Positions 8,726-16,195 of a stretch of DNA of 64,000 nucleotides are shown here, one piece after another. Made by a program: the position numbers and the translations under genes. Under the pieces are notes generated by a model. It did not search any database and had not been told where the DNA came from. It saw only the letters and a list, made by a program, of their open reading frames with translations. The stretch spans positions 1 through 64,000 of the forward strand of contig JAEXAH010000016.1 in the NCBI GenBank assembly GCA_023458315.1. The letters are read 5' to 3'. Numbering within the stretch: the first letter of the stretch is position 1; every line of letters begins with the position of its first letter. This DNA is from Pseudomonadota bacterium (lineage in GTDB: Bacteria; Pseudomonadota; Alphaproteobacteria; Rhodospirillales; Magnetospirillaceae).

Positions 8726-9112
8726 TCAGATGAACAGCATGCCGCCGTCGCGGCTGGCATCGGCCAGGAAGCTGACGATGCCGCCCGGCGTCACCGGCAC
8801 GTCGGGGCGCAGGTCGGCGGCGGCGATGCCCAGGGCGCGCAGACCCATTTCGCACACCATGATGGTGACGCCCAGGGCGACACAGGCGTCCAGCAGATCG
8901 TCGAACCCGGCTATTCCGCGCGCCCGCAGGGTGGCGTCGGCCTCGGCGCCGGGCAAAGCGTGCCAGTCCACCAGGGCGCGGGCGGCGCCCATGGTGAAGA
9001 ACAGGGTGACGGCATGATTGCTGGCCACCGCCCCGGCGGCCATGGCCAGGGCGTAATGCACCCGGTCGTAATCGCCCGAGAACACCACCAGCGACAGCTT
9101 ATCCACAGGCAT
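8726..9112 (-). CDS. DsrE-family protein
   Basis: A 128-residue small cytoplasmic protein of the DsrE/DsrF-like fold, with an N-terminal LSLVVFSGDYDRVHYAL block and a conserved cysteine in MVCEMGLRALG near residue 93. Members move sulfur between partners through that cysteine or are peroxiredoxin-like accessory proteins. It overlaps the end of the moeB-like gene upstream by about 14 bp, so the two are translated together. That fits a role in sulfur transfer, but this is inference from context. A start 5 codons earlier at 9127 is also possible. Confidence 0.72.
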   Translation of the reverse strand: MPVDKLSLVVFSGDYDRVHYALAMAAGAVASNHAVTLFFTMGAARALVDWHALPGAEADATLRARGIAGFDDLLDACVALGVTIMVCEMGLRALGIAAADLRPDVPVTPGGIVSFLADASRDGGMLFI

Positions 9113-9899
9113 GGGCGGTACTGCCATGGCCGGACAGATCGGTGATGGTGGGATGGTCGCCGCACAGCGGGCAGCCGGGGTCGCGCGGCACCCGCACGGT
9201 GCGGAACGTCACCGACAGGGCATCATAGATCAGCAGGCGCCCGGCCATGCCGTCGCCGATGCCCAGCAGCTCCTTGACCACCTCGGTGGCTTGCAGGCTG
9301 CCCATGGTTCCGGCCATGGCGCCCAGCACCCCGGCCGAGGAGCAGGTCGGCACCGAGCCTTCGGGCGGTTCCTCGCGGTAGATGCAGCGATAGCACGGCC
9401 CGCCGGGACGATAGGTGGACAACTGGCCGTCGAAGCGCAGGATGGCCGCCGACACCAAGGTCTTGCCCTCGAGCCGGCAGGCATCGTTGACCAGGAAGCG
9501 GGTGGGGAAATTGTCGGACCCGTCGGCGACCACGTCGTAATCGCGCAGGATGGCGCGGATGTTGTCGCGGTCCAGCCGCGCCCGGATCGGCACCAGCCGC
9601 ACATCGGGATTGATGGCGGCCACGGCGCGGGCGGCACTGTCCACCTTGGCGGCGCCGATATCGGCGATGCCGTGCATCACCTGACGTTGCAGGTTGGACA
9701 GGTCGACCACGTCGTCGTCCACCACGCCGATGGTCCCCACCCCCGCCGCCGCCAGATACAGCACCAGCGGCGAGCCGAGCCCGCCCGCGCCGACCACCAG
9801 CACGCGGGCGTTCAACAGCCGCGCCTGTCCGGTGCCGCCCATCTCGGGCAGGATGATGTGGCGGGCGTAGCGGCGGATCTGGTCTTCGCTGAAATCCAT
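9099..9899 (-). CDS. moeB: MoeB/ThiF-family adenylyltransferase (E1-like)
   Basis: A 266-residue HesA/MoeB/ThiF enzyme that adenylates the C-terminal glycine of a sulfur-carrier protein (MoaD or ThiS type). Visible are RYARHIILPEMG at the N-terminus, the nucleotide loop VVGAGGLGSP, the NLQRQV block, the DGSDNFPTRFL motif, and two zinc CxxC pairs (CYRC and CPLC). The active-site cysteine block is TCSSAGVLG. There is no C-terminal rhodanese domain, so sulfur must come from a separate donor. The DsrE-family gene that follows is a possible partner. MoeB versus ThiF cannot be separated without neighbours such as thiS or moaD, which are absent here. Confidence 0.87.
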   Translation of the reverse strand: MDFSEDQIRRYARHIILPEMGGTGQARLLNARVLVVGAGGLGSPLVLYLAAAGVGTIGVVDDDVVDLSNLQRQVMHGIADIGAAKVDSAARAVAAINPDVRLVPIRARLDRDNIRAILRDYDVVADGSDNFPTRFLVNDACRLEGKTLVSAAILRFDGQLSTYRPGGPCYRCIYREEPPEGSVPTCSSAGVLGAMAGTMGSLQATEVVKELLGIGDGMAGRLLIYDALSVTFRTVRVPRDPGCPLCGDHPTITDLSGHGSTAHACG

Positions 9900-9920
9900 G
9901 GGGGCCATGGCTAGCATGAC

Positions 9921-10274
9921 CTAGAACTTGCGGTCCACCTTTTCGCAGGAACCGTCCAGGCGGATCTGCTTGTCCACGCGGGCGAAGCGGCCCTTGACCC
10001 GGTCGATGCGGTAGACCACCGCCGAGGGGCCGGTCGCCGCCTCCCACAGCCCGATGCCGTCGCGGTAGGCGGTGATGCCGAATTCCTCGCCCGAGGTGGT
10101 TTCGTTGGCCCGGCCGGTGCTGAAATCGATGGAAAAGGCCAGCGGCGTCGGCAACAGCGCCGCGTTGTCGGCCCGGCACGACAGCCGCAGCACCTGGGAA
10201 TCGTCGGCCCAGGCGGGGGCCCAGGCGGGGGCGGCGGCCAACAGCAGCACGGGAACCAGGAAACGACGGAACAT
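9921..10274 (-). CDS. Small exported protein of unknown function
   Basis: A 117-residue protein with a clear signal peptide (MFRRFLVPVLLLAAA to PAWAD). The mature part is short and has two cysteines (LSCRAD and GSCEKVDRKF), which could form a disulfide in the periplasm. The ATG at 10274 has a GGGGAG Shine-Dalgarno sequence, and TATGAT lies about 40 bases upstream as a possible -10 box. It sits 21 bp before the moeB-like gene, suggesting an operon. I do not recognise a family. Confidence 0.7.
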   Translation of the reverse strand: MFRRFLVPVLLLAAAPAWAPAWADDSQVLRLSCRADNAALLPTPLAFSIDFSTGRANETTSGEEFGITAYRDGIGLWEAATGPSAVVYRIDRVKGRFARVDKQIRLDGSCEKVDRKF

Positions 10275-10447
10275 GGCGGACTCCCCAGAAAAACCGGCGG
10301 CATCATAGCACACCCCCCCGGCCGCGACTTGACCCTTGTCAGGACTTCGTCACGCCGGGACACATTAAAGCGATGGACTCAACCGAAAGTTCATGATGTC
10401 GTTGACTGCCGCATCCTCACACCCGCGCCCCACGGGGAGAGAACACC

Positions 10448-11140
10448 ATGACCGTCGATGCCCGCGCCCTGGAGCCCGCCCCCGAGGCCGAGACGGTGCA
10501 ACGCCATCAATGCTTCGACGTGCTGGGGCTGATGTCCGACGTGGTGCTGCGGCTGGCCGAGGAACGGGCGCAGGGCGGCGTGTTGCGGGTCGAGGAATTG
10601 CGCCGCATCCTGGAGATGACGCGCGGCGCCGGATCGCCGCTGCTGCGGGCCTTCGGCGCGCAGGAGGCGCGCTGCCGCCGGTCCTTCCGCCCCGCCGCGC
10701 GCCACGCCACCAGCCGCAACGACGTGTTCCGCCGCCTGATGGTGCGGCCGTTCGAGACGCTGCTGGAAGGCGATTCCCCGGCCTTTCCCCGCTGCTTCCT
10801 GCCCAATTATTTCGAACTGGTCGAGGCGGCGTTCGGCGACAAGCTGGGCCATTACGACCAGCGCGCCCGCGAGGTGTTCCAGGACATGCTGGTCAGCCAC
10901 GGCAACGATCTGGCCTGGGAGGTGTTCTTCGCCGATGCCCGCGCCCGCGCCATCCTGGGCCACGGCCTGTCACGGCTGATGCGCTATATCGAAAGCCCGG
11001 CCGGGCAATGGGCGTGGCTGACCTGCATGAACCGCCAGAACGTGGACGGCGCCCGCCCCACCACCGAACAGGCGGATTCGGTGCTGGCCGCCCTGCGCGC
11101 CACCGCCCGCGCCCTGACCCCGGCCGAACGCAAGGGATAA
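10448..11140 (+). CDS. Protein of unknown function, 230 residues
   Basis: A soluble, helix-rich, Arg-rich protein with no recognised domain. The middle part (NDVFRRLMVRPF, about 98-109) recalls a patch in the 488-residue unknown protein at 7066-8532. Trp and Phe are frequent in the C-terminal half (WEVFFADARARAILGHGL). There is a good in-frame ATG and the codon use matches neighbours. It diverges from the exported protein gene at 10274 and is followed 88 bp later by the GGDEF-EAL gene on the same strand. Confidence 0.68.
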   Translation: MTVDARALEPAPEAETVQRHQCFDVLGLMSDVVLRLAEERAQGGVLRVEELRRILEMTRGAGSPLLRAFGAQEARCRRSFRPAARHATSRNDVFRRLMVRPFETLLEGDSPAFPRCFLPNYFELVEAAFGDKLGHYDQRAREVFQDMLVSHGNDLAWEVFFADARARAILGHGLSRLMRYIESPAGQWAWLTCMNRQNVDGARPTTEQADSVLAALRATARALTPAERKG

Positions 11141-11228
11141 GGGCTTTCCGTCACACCACGCCGCTTGCCTTCGGCGCCGCGCCCTCCCATCATGGCGGGG
11201 CTGACTTTTGTTTGGGGACCCCGTTTTC

Positions 11229-12875
11229 ATGGCCGATATCGAGCGCGACCGCTTCGTCGCCCTGGCCTTTTGCCGTGCCGACCTGTTGTTCGAACTGGAT
11301 GACGACCACGACGTGGTGTTCGCCGCCGGGGCCACATCGGTCTTGCTGGGCGAAAGCGCCGAGGCGCTGCACGGACGCCGCTTCACCGACCTGATCGCCG
11401 ACAGCGACCGCGGCCTCGCCATCGAGGTGCTGGAGGCGGCGCGCAGCCAGGGCCGCATCGACGACGTGGTGGTGCGGCTGGCGGGCACCGGCATGCGGCG
11501 GCCCAACGTGGCGCTGGCCGGGTATCGCGTTCCCGATTTCAACAACCACTTCTTCCTGGCGCTGAAGATGGAACCGGCGCTGCAATCGGAACGGCTGAGC
11601 GAGGCCGACCTGAAGCACGATGCCGACAGCGGCCTGCTGGACGAGGCATCCTATGCCGGACTGGCGGCCGAGCGCGCCCAATCCTTCCGCCGCGCCGGCG
11701 GGCGGCCGCAGATCACCATGGTCAAGGTGGAAAGCCTGACCGAGATGACCGAGGCGCTGGGCGCCAGCGACCGCAAGCGCATCATGGGCGAGATCGGCGA
11801 CATCCTGTCGCGCCACTCGCTGGGCGGCGGCACCGCCGGACGGCTGGACGACGACAGCTTCAGCTATCTGCACCGCGACGACATCGACCCCGACGAGGTC
11901 AACAACATGATCGCCGAGGCGGCGCGCAAGCTGTTCAACGGCGACGTCACCCCCCAGGCCCACACGCTGGACGCCGACGGCGCCGGTCTGGCCGAACATC
12001 AGGTGGCCCGCGCCATCGCCCACACCATCCGCGCCTTCTCGGAACGGGGCGATTCCGGCCTGGACAAGAAGAAATCGCTGGCCCAGGTGCTGTCCGGGCT
12101 GGTGTCCGACACCATGGACAACGTCGCCGCCATCCGCCGCATGGTGGCGGCGCGCGATTTCGACATGGCGTTCATGCCCATCTGCGATTTGCGGCTGGAA
12201 CGGGTCCACCATTTCGAGGCGCTGCTGCGCCCGCGCGACGCCAAGCCCGGCGCCTCGCCCTATCACCTGTTCTGTCTGGCCGAGGAAGTGGGCATCGTCC
12301 ACGAACTGGACATGGCCATCGTCGACACCACCATCCAGACCATGAACGCCCTGGTGCGCGAACGCGGCCTGATGCCCGCGGTGGCGGTCAACCTGTCTGG
12401 CCAGTCGCTGTCCAACCCGCAATTCGTCGACGGCCTGGTGCGGCTGCTGAAGAAATCCGGCATGCCACCGCGCAAGCTGATGTTCGAACTGACCGAATCG
12501 GTGAAGATCGAGCACCTGCCCGAAGTCAACGCCGTCATCCAGGATCTGCGCCGCCTGGGCTATCGCTTCTGCCTGGACGATTTCGGCTCGGGTGCCGCCA
12601 GCTTCGACTATCTGAACGGCCTGGACGTGGATGTGGTCAAGTTCGACGGCCCGGTGGTCAAGCGCGCCTGCGCCAGCCAGAAGGGCAGCGATCTGCTGTC
12701 CTCCATGGCCAAGATGTGCGCCTCGATGGGCATCCGCACCACCGCCGAGATGGTCGAGGACAAGCGCATGGCCGGGCGCGTCTATCAATGCGGCGTCGAT
12801 TACGGCCAGGGCTATTATTTCGGCAAGCCCGATTTCAACCCGTTCCTTTACGCCGACCGCTTCATGGGCGTGTAG
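11229..12875 (+). CDS. PAS/degenerate GGDEF-EAL protein, likely c-di-GMP phosphodiesterase
   Basis: A 548-residue cytoplasmic protein. Residues about 1-115 look like a PAS sensor. About 130-260 is a GGDEF-like fold whose active loop reads RLDDDSF instead of GGDEF, so cyclase activity is unlikely. About 300-545 is an EAL domain. The EAL domain keeps EALL (330-333), Asn in VNLSG (388), ELTES (420-424), DDFG (450-453), Lys in VVKFDG (471) and GQGYYFG (526-532), so metal and substrate ligands look intact and hydrolysis of c-di-GMP is plausible. The ATG at 11229 follows TTTGGGGACC. Its 3' end overlaps the convergent transporter gene by 28 bp. Confidence 0.85.
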   Translation: MADIERDRFVALAFCRADLLFELDDDHDVVFAAGATSVLLGESAEALHGRRFTDLIADSDRGLAIEVLEAARSQGRIDDVVVRLAGTGMRRPNVALAGYRVPDFNNHFFLALKMEPALQSERLSEADLKHDADSGLLDEASYAGLAAERAQSFRRAGGRPQITMVKVESLTEMTEALGASDRKRIMGEIGDILSRHSLGGGTAGRLDDDSFSYLHRDDIDPDEVNNMIAEAARKLFNGDVTPQAHTLDADGAGLAEHQVARAIAHTIRAFSERGDSGLDKKKSLAQVLSGLVSDTMDNVAAIRRMVAARDFDMAFMPICDLRLERVHHFEALLRPRDAKPGASPYHLFCLAEEVGIVHELDMAIVDTTIQTMNALVRERGLMPAVAVNLSGQSLSNPQFVDGLVRLLKKSGMPPRKLMFELTESVKIEHLPEVNAVIQDLRRLGYRFCLDDFGSGAASFDYLNGLDVDVVKFDGPVVKRACASQKGSDLLSSMAKMCASMGIRTTAEMVEDKRMAGRVYQCGVDYGQGYYFGKPDFNPFLYADRFMGV

Positions 12876-13723
12876 GGCAGCGACGCCACCGTCACCGCGC
12901 CGATGGTGACAAGGCCGCCCGCCACCTGCAACAGGGTCGGCGGCGTGCCGGTCAGCGCGGCGATCACCATGGCCACCACCGGCACCAGGTTCAGGAACAG
13001 CGCGGTCCGCCCCACCCCCAGCTTGGCCAGGGCGGCGTTGAAGAACAGATAGGACAGCACCGTGCCGCCCAGGCCCATGGCCAGCACCGCACCCGCCGCC
13101 GCCGGACCGGGCACCGCCAGCGGCACCCCCATGACCAGCGCCGCCAGCCCCAGCGCCACCGCGCCCACCACCATCAGCGCGGCGGTGTTGGCCATGCCCG
13201 ACACCGGCGGCATCAGCCTGCGCGCCATCACCGTATAGGCCGCCCAGCACAGATTGGCCGCCATGATCAGGGTGTCGCCCGGCGACGGGGTCAGACCGGC
13301 GCCGCCGCCCAGCACCACCACCGCCACCCCGGCCAGCGCCACCGGAAAGGCCAGCATCTGCCGCCGCCCCGGCCGTTCGCCCAGGAACAGCGCCGCCAGC
13401 AGTGCCGCGACCAGCGGGTTGGTGGCCTGGATCAGCGCGCCGTTGACCGGCGAGGTGGTTTGCAGGCCGAAAAAGAAGAAGATGTTGAACCCGGCGATGC
13501 CCACCAGCCCCAGCGGCAGATAGGCGCGGGCGTGGCGCAGCAGCGGCACCCGTTCGCGCCGGACCGCCATCACCGCCAGCATGACCAGGGCGGCCACGCC
13601 GAACCGCCCGGCGGCGGCGGCCAGCGGATGCAGTTCGGCCAAGGCGGGCTGCGACAGGTTGAAATTGGCGCCCCACAACACGATGGCCAGCACCAAAAGG
13701 CCGATGGTCTGACGCTGACCCAT
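12848..13723 (-). CDS. EamA/DMT-family transporter
   Basis: A 291-residue inner-membrane protein with ten predicted helices in two EamA repeats (first ending near FLGERPGRRQM, second ending near TPMKRSA). The family exports amino acids, nucleobases or other metabolites; the substrate cannot be read from sequence. The divergent LysR-type gene at 13822 probably controls it, as in many such pairs. An in-frame start 12 codons upstream is not used if the ATG at 13723 is correct; that site matches the beginning of the first helix (QTIGLLVLAIVLWG). Confidence 0.85.
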   Translation of the reverse strand: MGQRQTIGLLVLAIVLWGANFNLSQPALAELHPLAAAAGRFGVAALVMLAVMAVRRERVPLLRHARAYLPLGLVGIAGFNIFFFFGLQTTSPVNGALIQATNPLVAALLAALFLGERPGRRQMLAFPVALAGVAVVVLGGGAGLTPSPGDTLIMAANLCWAAYTVMARRLMPPVSGMANTAALMVVGAVALGLAALVMGVPLAVPGPAAAGAVLAMGLGGTVLSYLFFNAALAKLGVGRTALFLNLVPVVAMVIAALTGTPPTLLQVAGGLVTIGAVTVASLPYTPMKRSA

Positions 13724-13821
13724 GGCCGCACCTTTCAGAAAAACTTGACGTGCCGCCATGCTGGCAGGCCATAATTCCTTTTACAAACCAGTCTTTCTCG
13801 ACTTCACCACAAGGAAATCTA

Positions 13822-14709
13822 ATGGCCAGACGCCTGCCCCCGCTGCGCTCGCTGCGCGCCTTCGAGGCGGCGGCCCGCCATCTGTCCTTTGCCCGCGCCG
13901 CCGAGGAACTGCACGTCACCCCCGCCGCCATCAGCCAGCAGGTCAAGCTGCTGGAGGGGCATCTGGGCGTCGCCCTGTTCCGGCGCGGCACGCAATTGAG
14001 CCTGACCGAGAACGCCCTGGCGGCGTTGCCGCTGGTGTCGGAATCCTTCGACCTGATGGAACGGGCGGTGGAACGGCTGCGCCAGGGCCGCGACCATGGC
14101 CCGCTGGTGGTGTCGGCGTCGCCCGCCTTCGCCGCGCGCTGGCTGATTCCGCGCCTGGGCCGCTTTCAACAGCGCCATCCCGACATCGATTTGCGGCTGT
14201 CGGCCAGCATCCGTCTGGTGGATTTCGCCACCGAGGACGTGGATCTGGCCATCCGCTACGGCGCGGGCCACTATCCCGGCATGCATGTGGAGCGGCTGAA
14301 GGCCGAGGAAGTGGTGCCGGTGGCGGCGCCGCACATGGCGGAACGGCTGAAGGCCGTGGCCGATCTGCTGGACGTGCCGCTGCTGCACAACAGCGCCATG
14401 GATTGGGACACCACCTTCCCCACCTGGCCAAGCTGGCTGGCCAATGCCGGGATCGAGGTGCCGCCGGGGTTGAAGCCCCGCCGCTTCGACGATTTCAATC
14501 TGGTGCTACAGGCGGTGCTGGCCGGACTGGGCGCGGCGCTGGTGTGGCGCACCCTGGTGGCCGACGAAATCCACGCCGGACGCCTGACGCCGTTGTTCCC
14601 GGCACAGCCGCTGGTCAACGCCTATCATCTGGTCTGCCCGCCCAAGCGCCTGGACAACCCCAAGGTCGCCGCCTTCCGCGCCTGGGTGATGGAGGAGGCG
14701 GCGGATTGA
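13822..14709 (+). CDS. LysR-family regulator, GcvA-like
   Basis: A 295-residue LysR-type transcription factor. The N-terminal helix-turn-helix spans about 8-65 (PPLRSLRAFEAAARHLSFA, HVTPAAISQQVKLLE). The effector domain begins near 95 and shows the GcvA/AmpR-like PLLHN and AVLAGLGAAL blocks. The ATG at 13822 is preceded by AAGGAA. The 98-bp gap shared with the divergent EamA transporter gene is AT-richer than its surroundings and is the likely binding site. Regulation of that transporter is inferred from this arrangement. Confidence 0.88.
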   Translation: MARRLPPLRSLRAFEAAARHLSFARAAEELHVTPAAISQQVKLLEGHLGVALFRRGTQLSLTENALAALPLVSESFDLMERAVERLRQGRDHGPLVVSASPAFAARWLIPRLGRFQQRHPDIDLRLSASIRLVDFATEDVDLAIRYGAGHYPGMHVERLKAEEVVPVAAPHMAERLKAVADLLDVPLLHNSAMDWDTTFPTWPSWLANAGIEVPPGLKPRRFDDFNLVLQAVLAGLGAALVWRTLVADEIHAGRLTPLFPAQPLVNAYHLVCPPKRLDNPKVAAFRAWVMEEAAD

Positions 14710-14720
14710 CCCCGCCCCCC

Positions 14721-16115
14721 TTATTCCTCCTTGCGGGGACGGTGGACGCCGGGCGGCAGTTTGGTCTTGGCGTCGAAGACGGCCTTTTCCACCTGGGCGG
14801 TGGTCAGGTGCTCGACCTGCGACAGATCGGTGTCCGACAGGTCGCAGCCCACCAGGGTGGCGCCCTTGAAATCGGCCCCGGCCAGCTTGGCGCCGCGCAG
14901 CCTTGCCCCCGACAGATCGGCGCCGCGCAGGGATGCCGCCTGTAGGTTGGCAAGGCGCAGATCGCAATGGCGCAATTGCGCCACCCCCAGATTGGCCGCC
15001 GACAGATCGGCCGCCGACAGGCTGGCATAGCGGAAATCGGCGCCGTCCAACCGCGCCTCGGTCAATTGCGCGTCGGACAGGTCGGCCTCGCGGAAACCGG
15101 CATTGGCCAGCACCGTTCCGGCCAGGGCGGCCCCGGCCAGATCCATCTTGCGGAATTCGGCGCGCTTGCCCTCGGCCGCCTGGGTGGTCAGCCATTGCAG
15201 ATGGGCGGCGACGATGGCGTCCACGTCCAGTCCGGCCACATCCTTGCCGCTGCGGCTGGCGTGCCCGGCCTCGGCCAGTTCTTCCTGCCACTTGGCGCGC
15301 TCGGCCTCGGCCGCCGCTTCCTCGTCCTTGCGACGGCGCTTGGGGCGCAGCGCTTCGGGCAGGGAATCGAACAGCACCTCCAGCTTGCCCTTGGCGGCGG
15401 CGGGCGGCGGCGGCGCCGCCGTCTCGTCGCCATAGCTGCCGACCGCCTTGGCCGCAGCGACGGCGCCATCGTCGTCGCCCCAGGCCAGCTTGCCGCCGGA
15501 GATCTTTTGTCCCTTGACCGGCAAATCGTCGTCGCCCAGCCACGATCCGCCGACCGCGCCGCCGGTTCCGGCCGAAGCGGGGGCGGCATCGCCATAGGAG
15601 CCCGCGCCGACCCGGCCGCGCCCGGCGAAACCGTCGCCGCCGCCCGACGAAGAAATGGCGGACAATTTGGGCTCGGGCGGTTTCGGCGGCGGTGGCGGCG
15701 GCAGGCGGCGCGGATGCTTCAGCACCTCGCCCACCCGGTGCACCAGTTCATGGCCGGAAACCGGCTTGGGCACCACGTCCTCGATGCCCAGGGTCAGGGC
15801 CGGGGCCAGGCGCGGCCGGTCGTCGGACTTGGCCACCAGCAGCACCGGCAGGCCGGGATCGGCGTCGCGCACCCGCTTGAGGAAGGCCAGCGCGGTTTCG
15901 AGGTCGCCATCCACATCCACCAGCGCCACGTCGGGCACCTGGGCCAGCATGGGGGCGGCGTCGGCGGGCACGCTGGTGGACAGCACCTCGCGCACCGCCA
16001 GTTTGCGGAAGGTCTGGCGGGCCAGGAAGCGGAAGGCATCGTCCAGGCTGAACACCAAAAGGCGGGTCTTGGGCCAATCGATGCTGCCGGAACTGAGTTG
16101 GGTGGGATGACGCAT
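14721..16115 (-). CDS. Receiver-like domain fused to pentapeptide repeats
   Basis: A 464-residue protein. About 15-135 resembles a CheY-like receiver with DD in FSLDDAF, an Asp in VALVDVDG and Lys-Pro in VVPKPVSG. About 136-270 is a low-complexity Pro/Gly/Ala-rich linker containing a run of prolines and two SYGD units. About 330-445 is a series of pentapeptide repeats of the A(D/N)Lxx type (ADLSDAQLTEARLDGADFR), which fold into a right-handed beta-helix. A short tail ends in RPRKEE. Pentapeptide proteins can mimic DNA or act as scaffolds; output here is unknown. It is divergent from the ABC transporter gene at 16196. Confidence 0.8.
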   Translation of the reverse strand: MRHPTQLSSGSIDWPKTRLLVFSLDDAFRFLARQTFRKLAVREVLSTSVPADAAPMLAQVPDVALVDVDGDLETALAFLKRVRDADPGLPVLLVAKSDDRPRLAPALTLGIEDVVPKPVSGHELVHRVGEVLKHPRRLPPPPPPKPPEPKLSAISSSGGGDGFAGRGRVGAGSYGDAAPASAGTGGAVGGSWLGDDDLPVKGQKISGGKLAWGDDDGAVAAAKAVGSYGDETAAPPPPAAAKGKLEVLFDSLPEALRPKRRRKDEEAAAEAERAKWQEELAEAGHASRSGKDVAGLDVDAIVAAHLQWLTTQAAEGKRAEFRKMDLAGAALAGTVLANAGFREADLSDAQLTEARLDGADFRYASLSAADLSAANLGVAQLRHCDLRLANLQAASLRGADLSGARLRGAKLAGADFKGATLVGCDLSDTDLSQVEHLTTAQVEKAVFDAKTKLPPGVHRPRKEE

Positions 16116-16195
16116 GTGCGAAAGAATAGGCAGTCCTGCCTGTGCGCAGCAATGGCGGTGGTTGACTTGGCCCGCCGCACCCTCATCTTAGGCTG

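Noticed and set aside
9099..9107. Perfect DnaA box TTATCCACA
   Set aside because: It overlaps the stop codon of the moeB-like gene and the start region of the next gene, stands alone, and has no AT-rich unwinding region. A chance match is the simplest reading.
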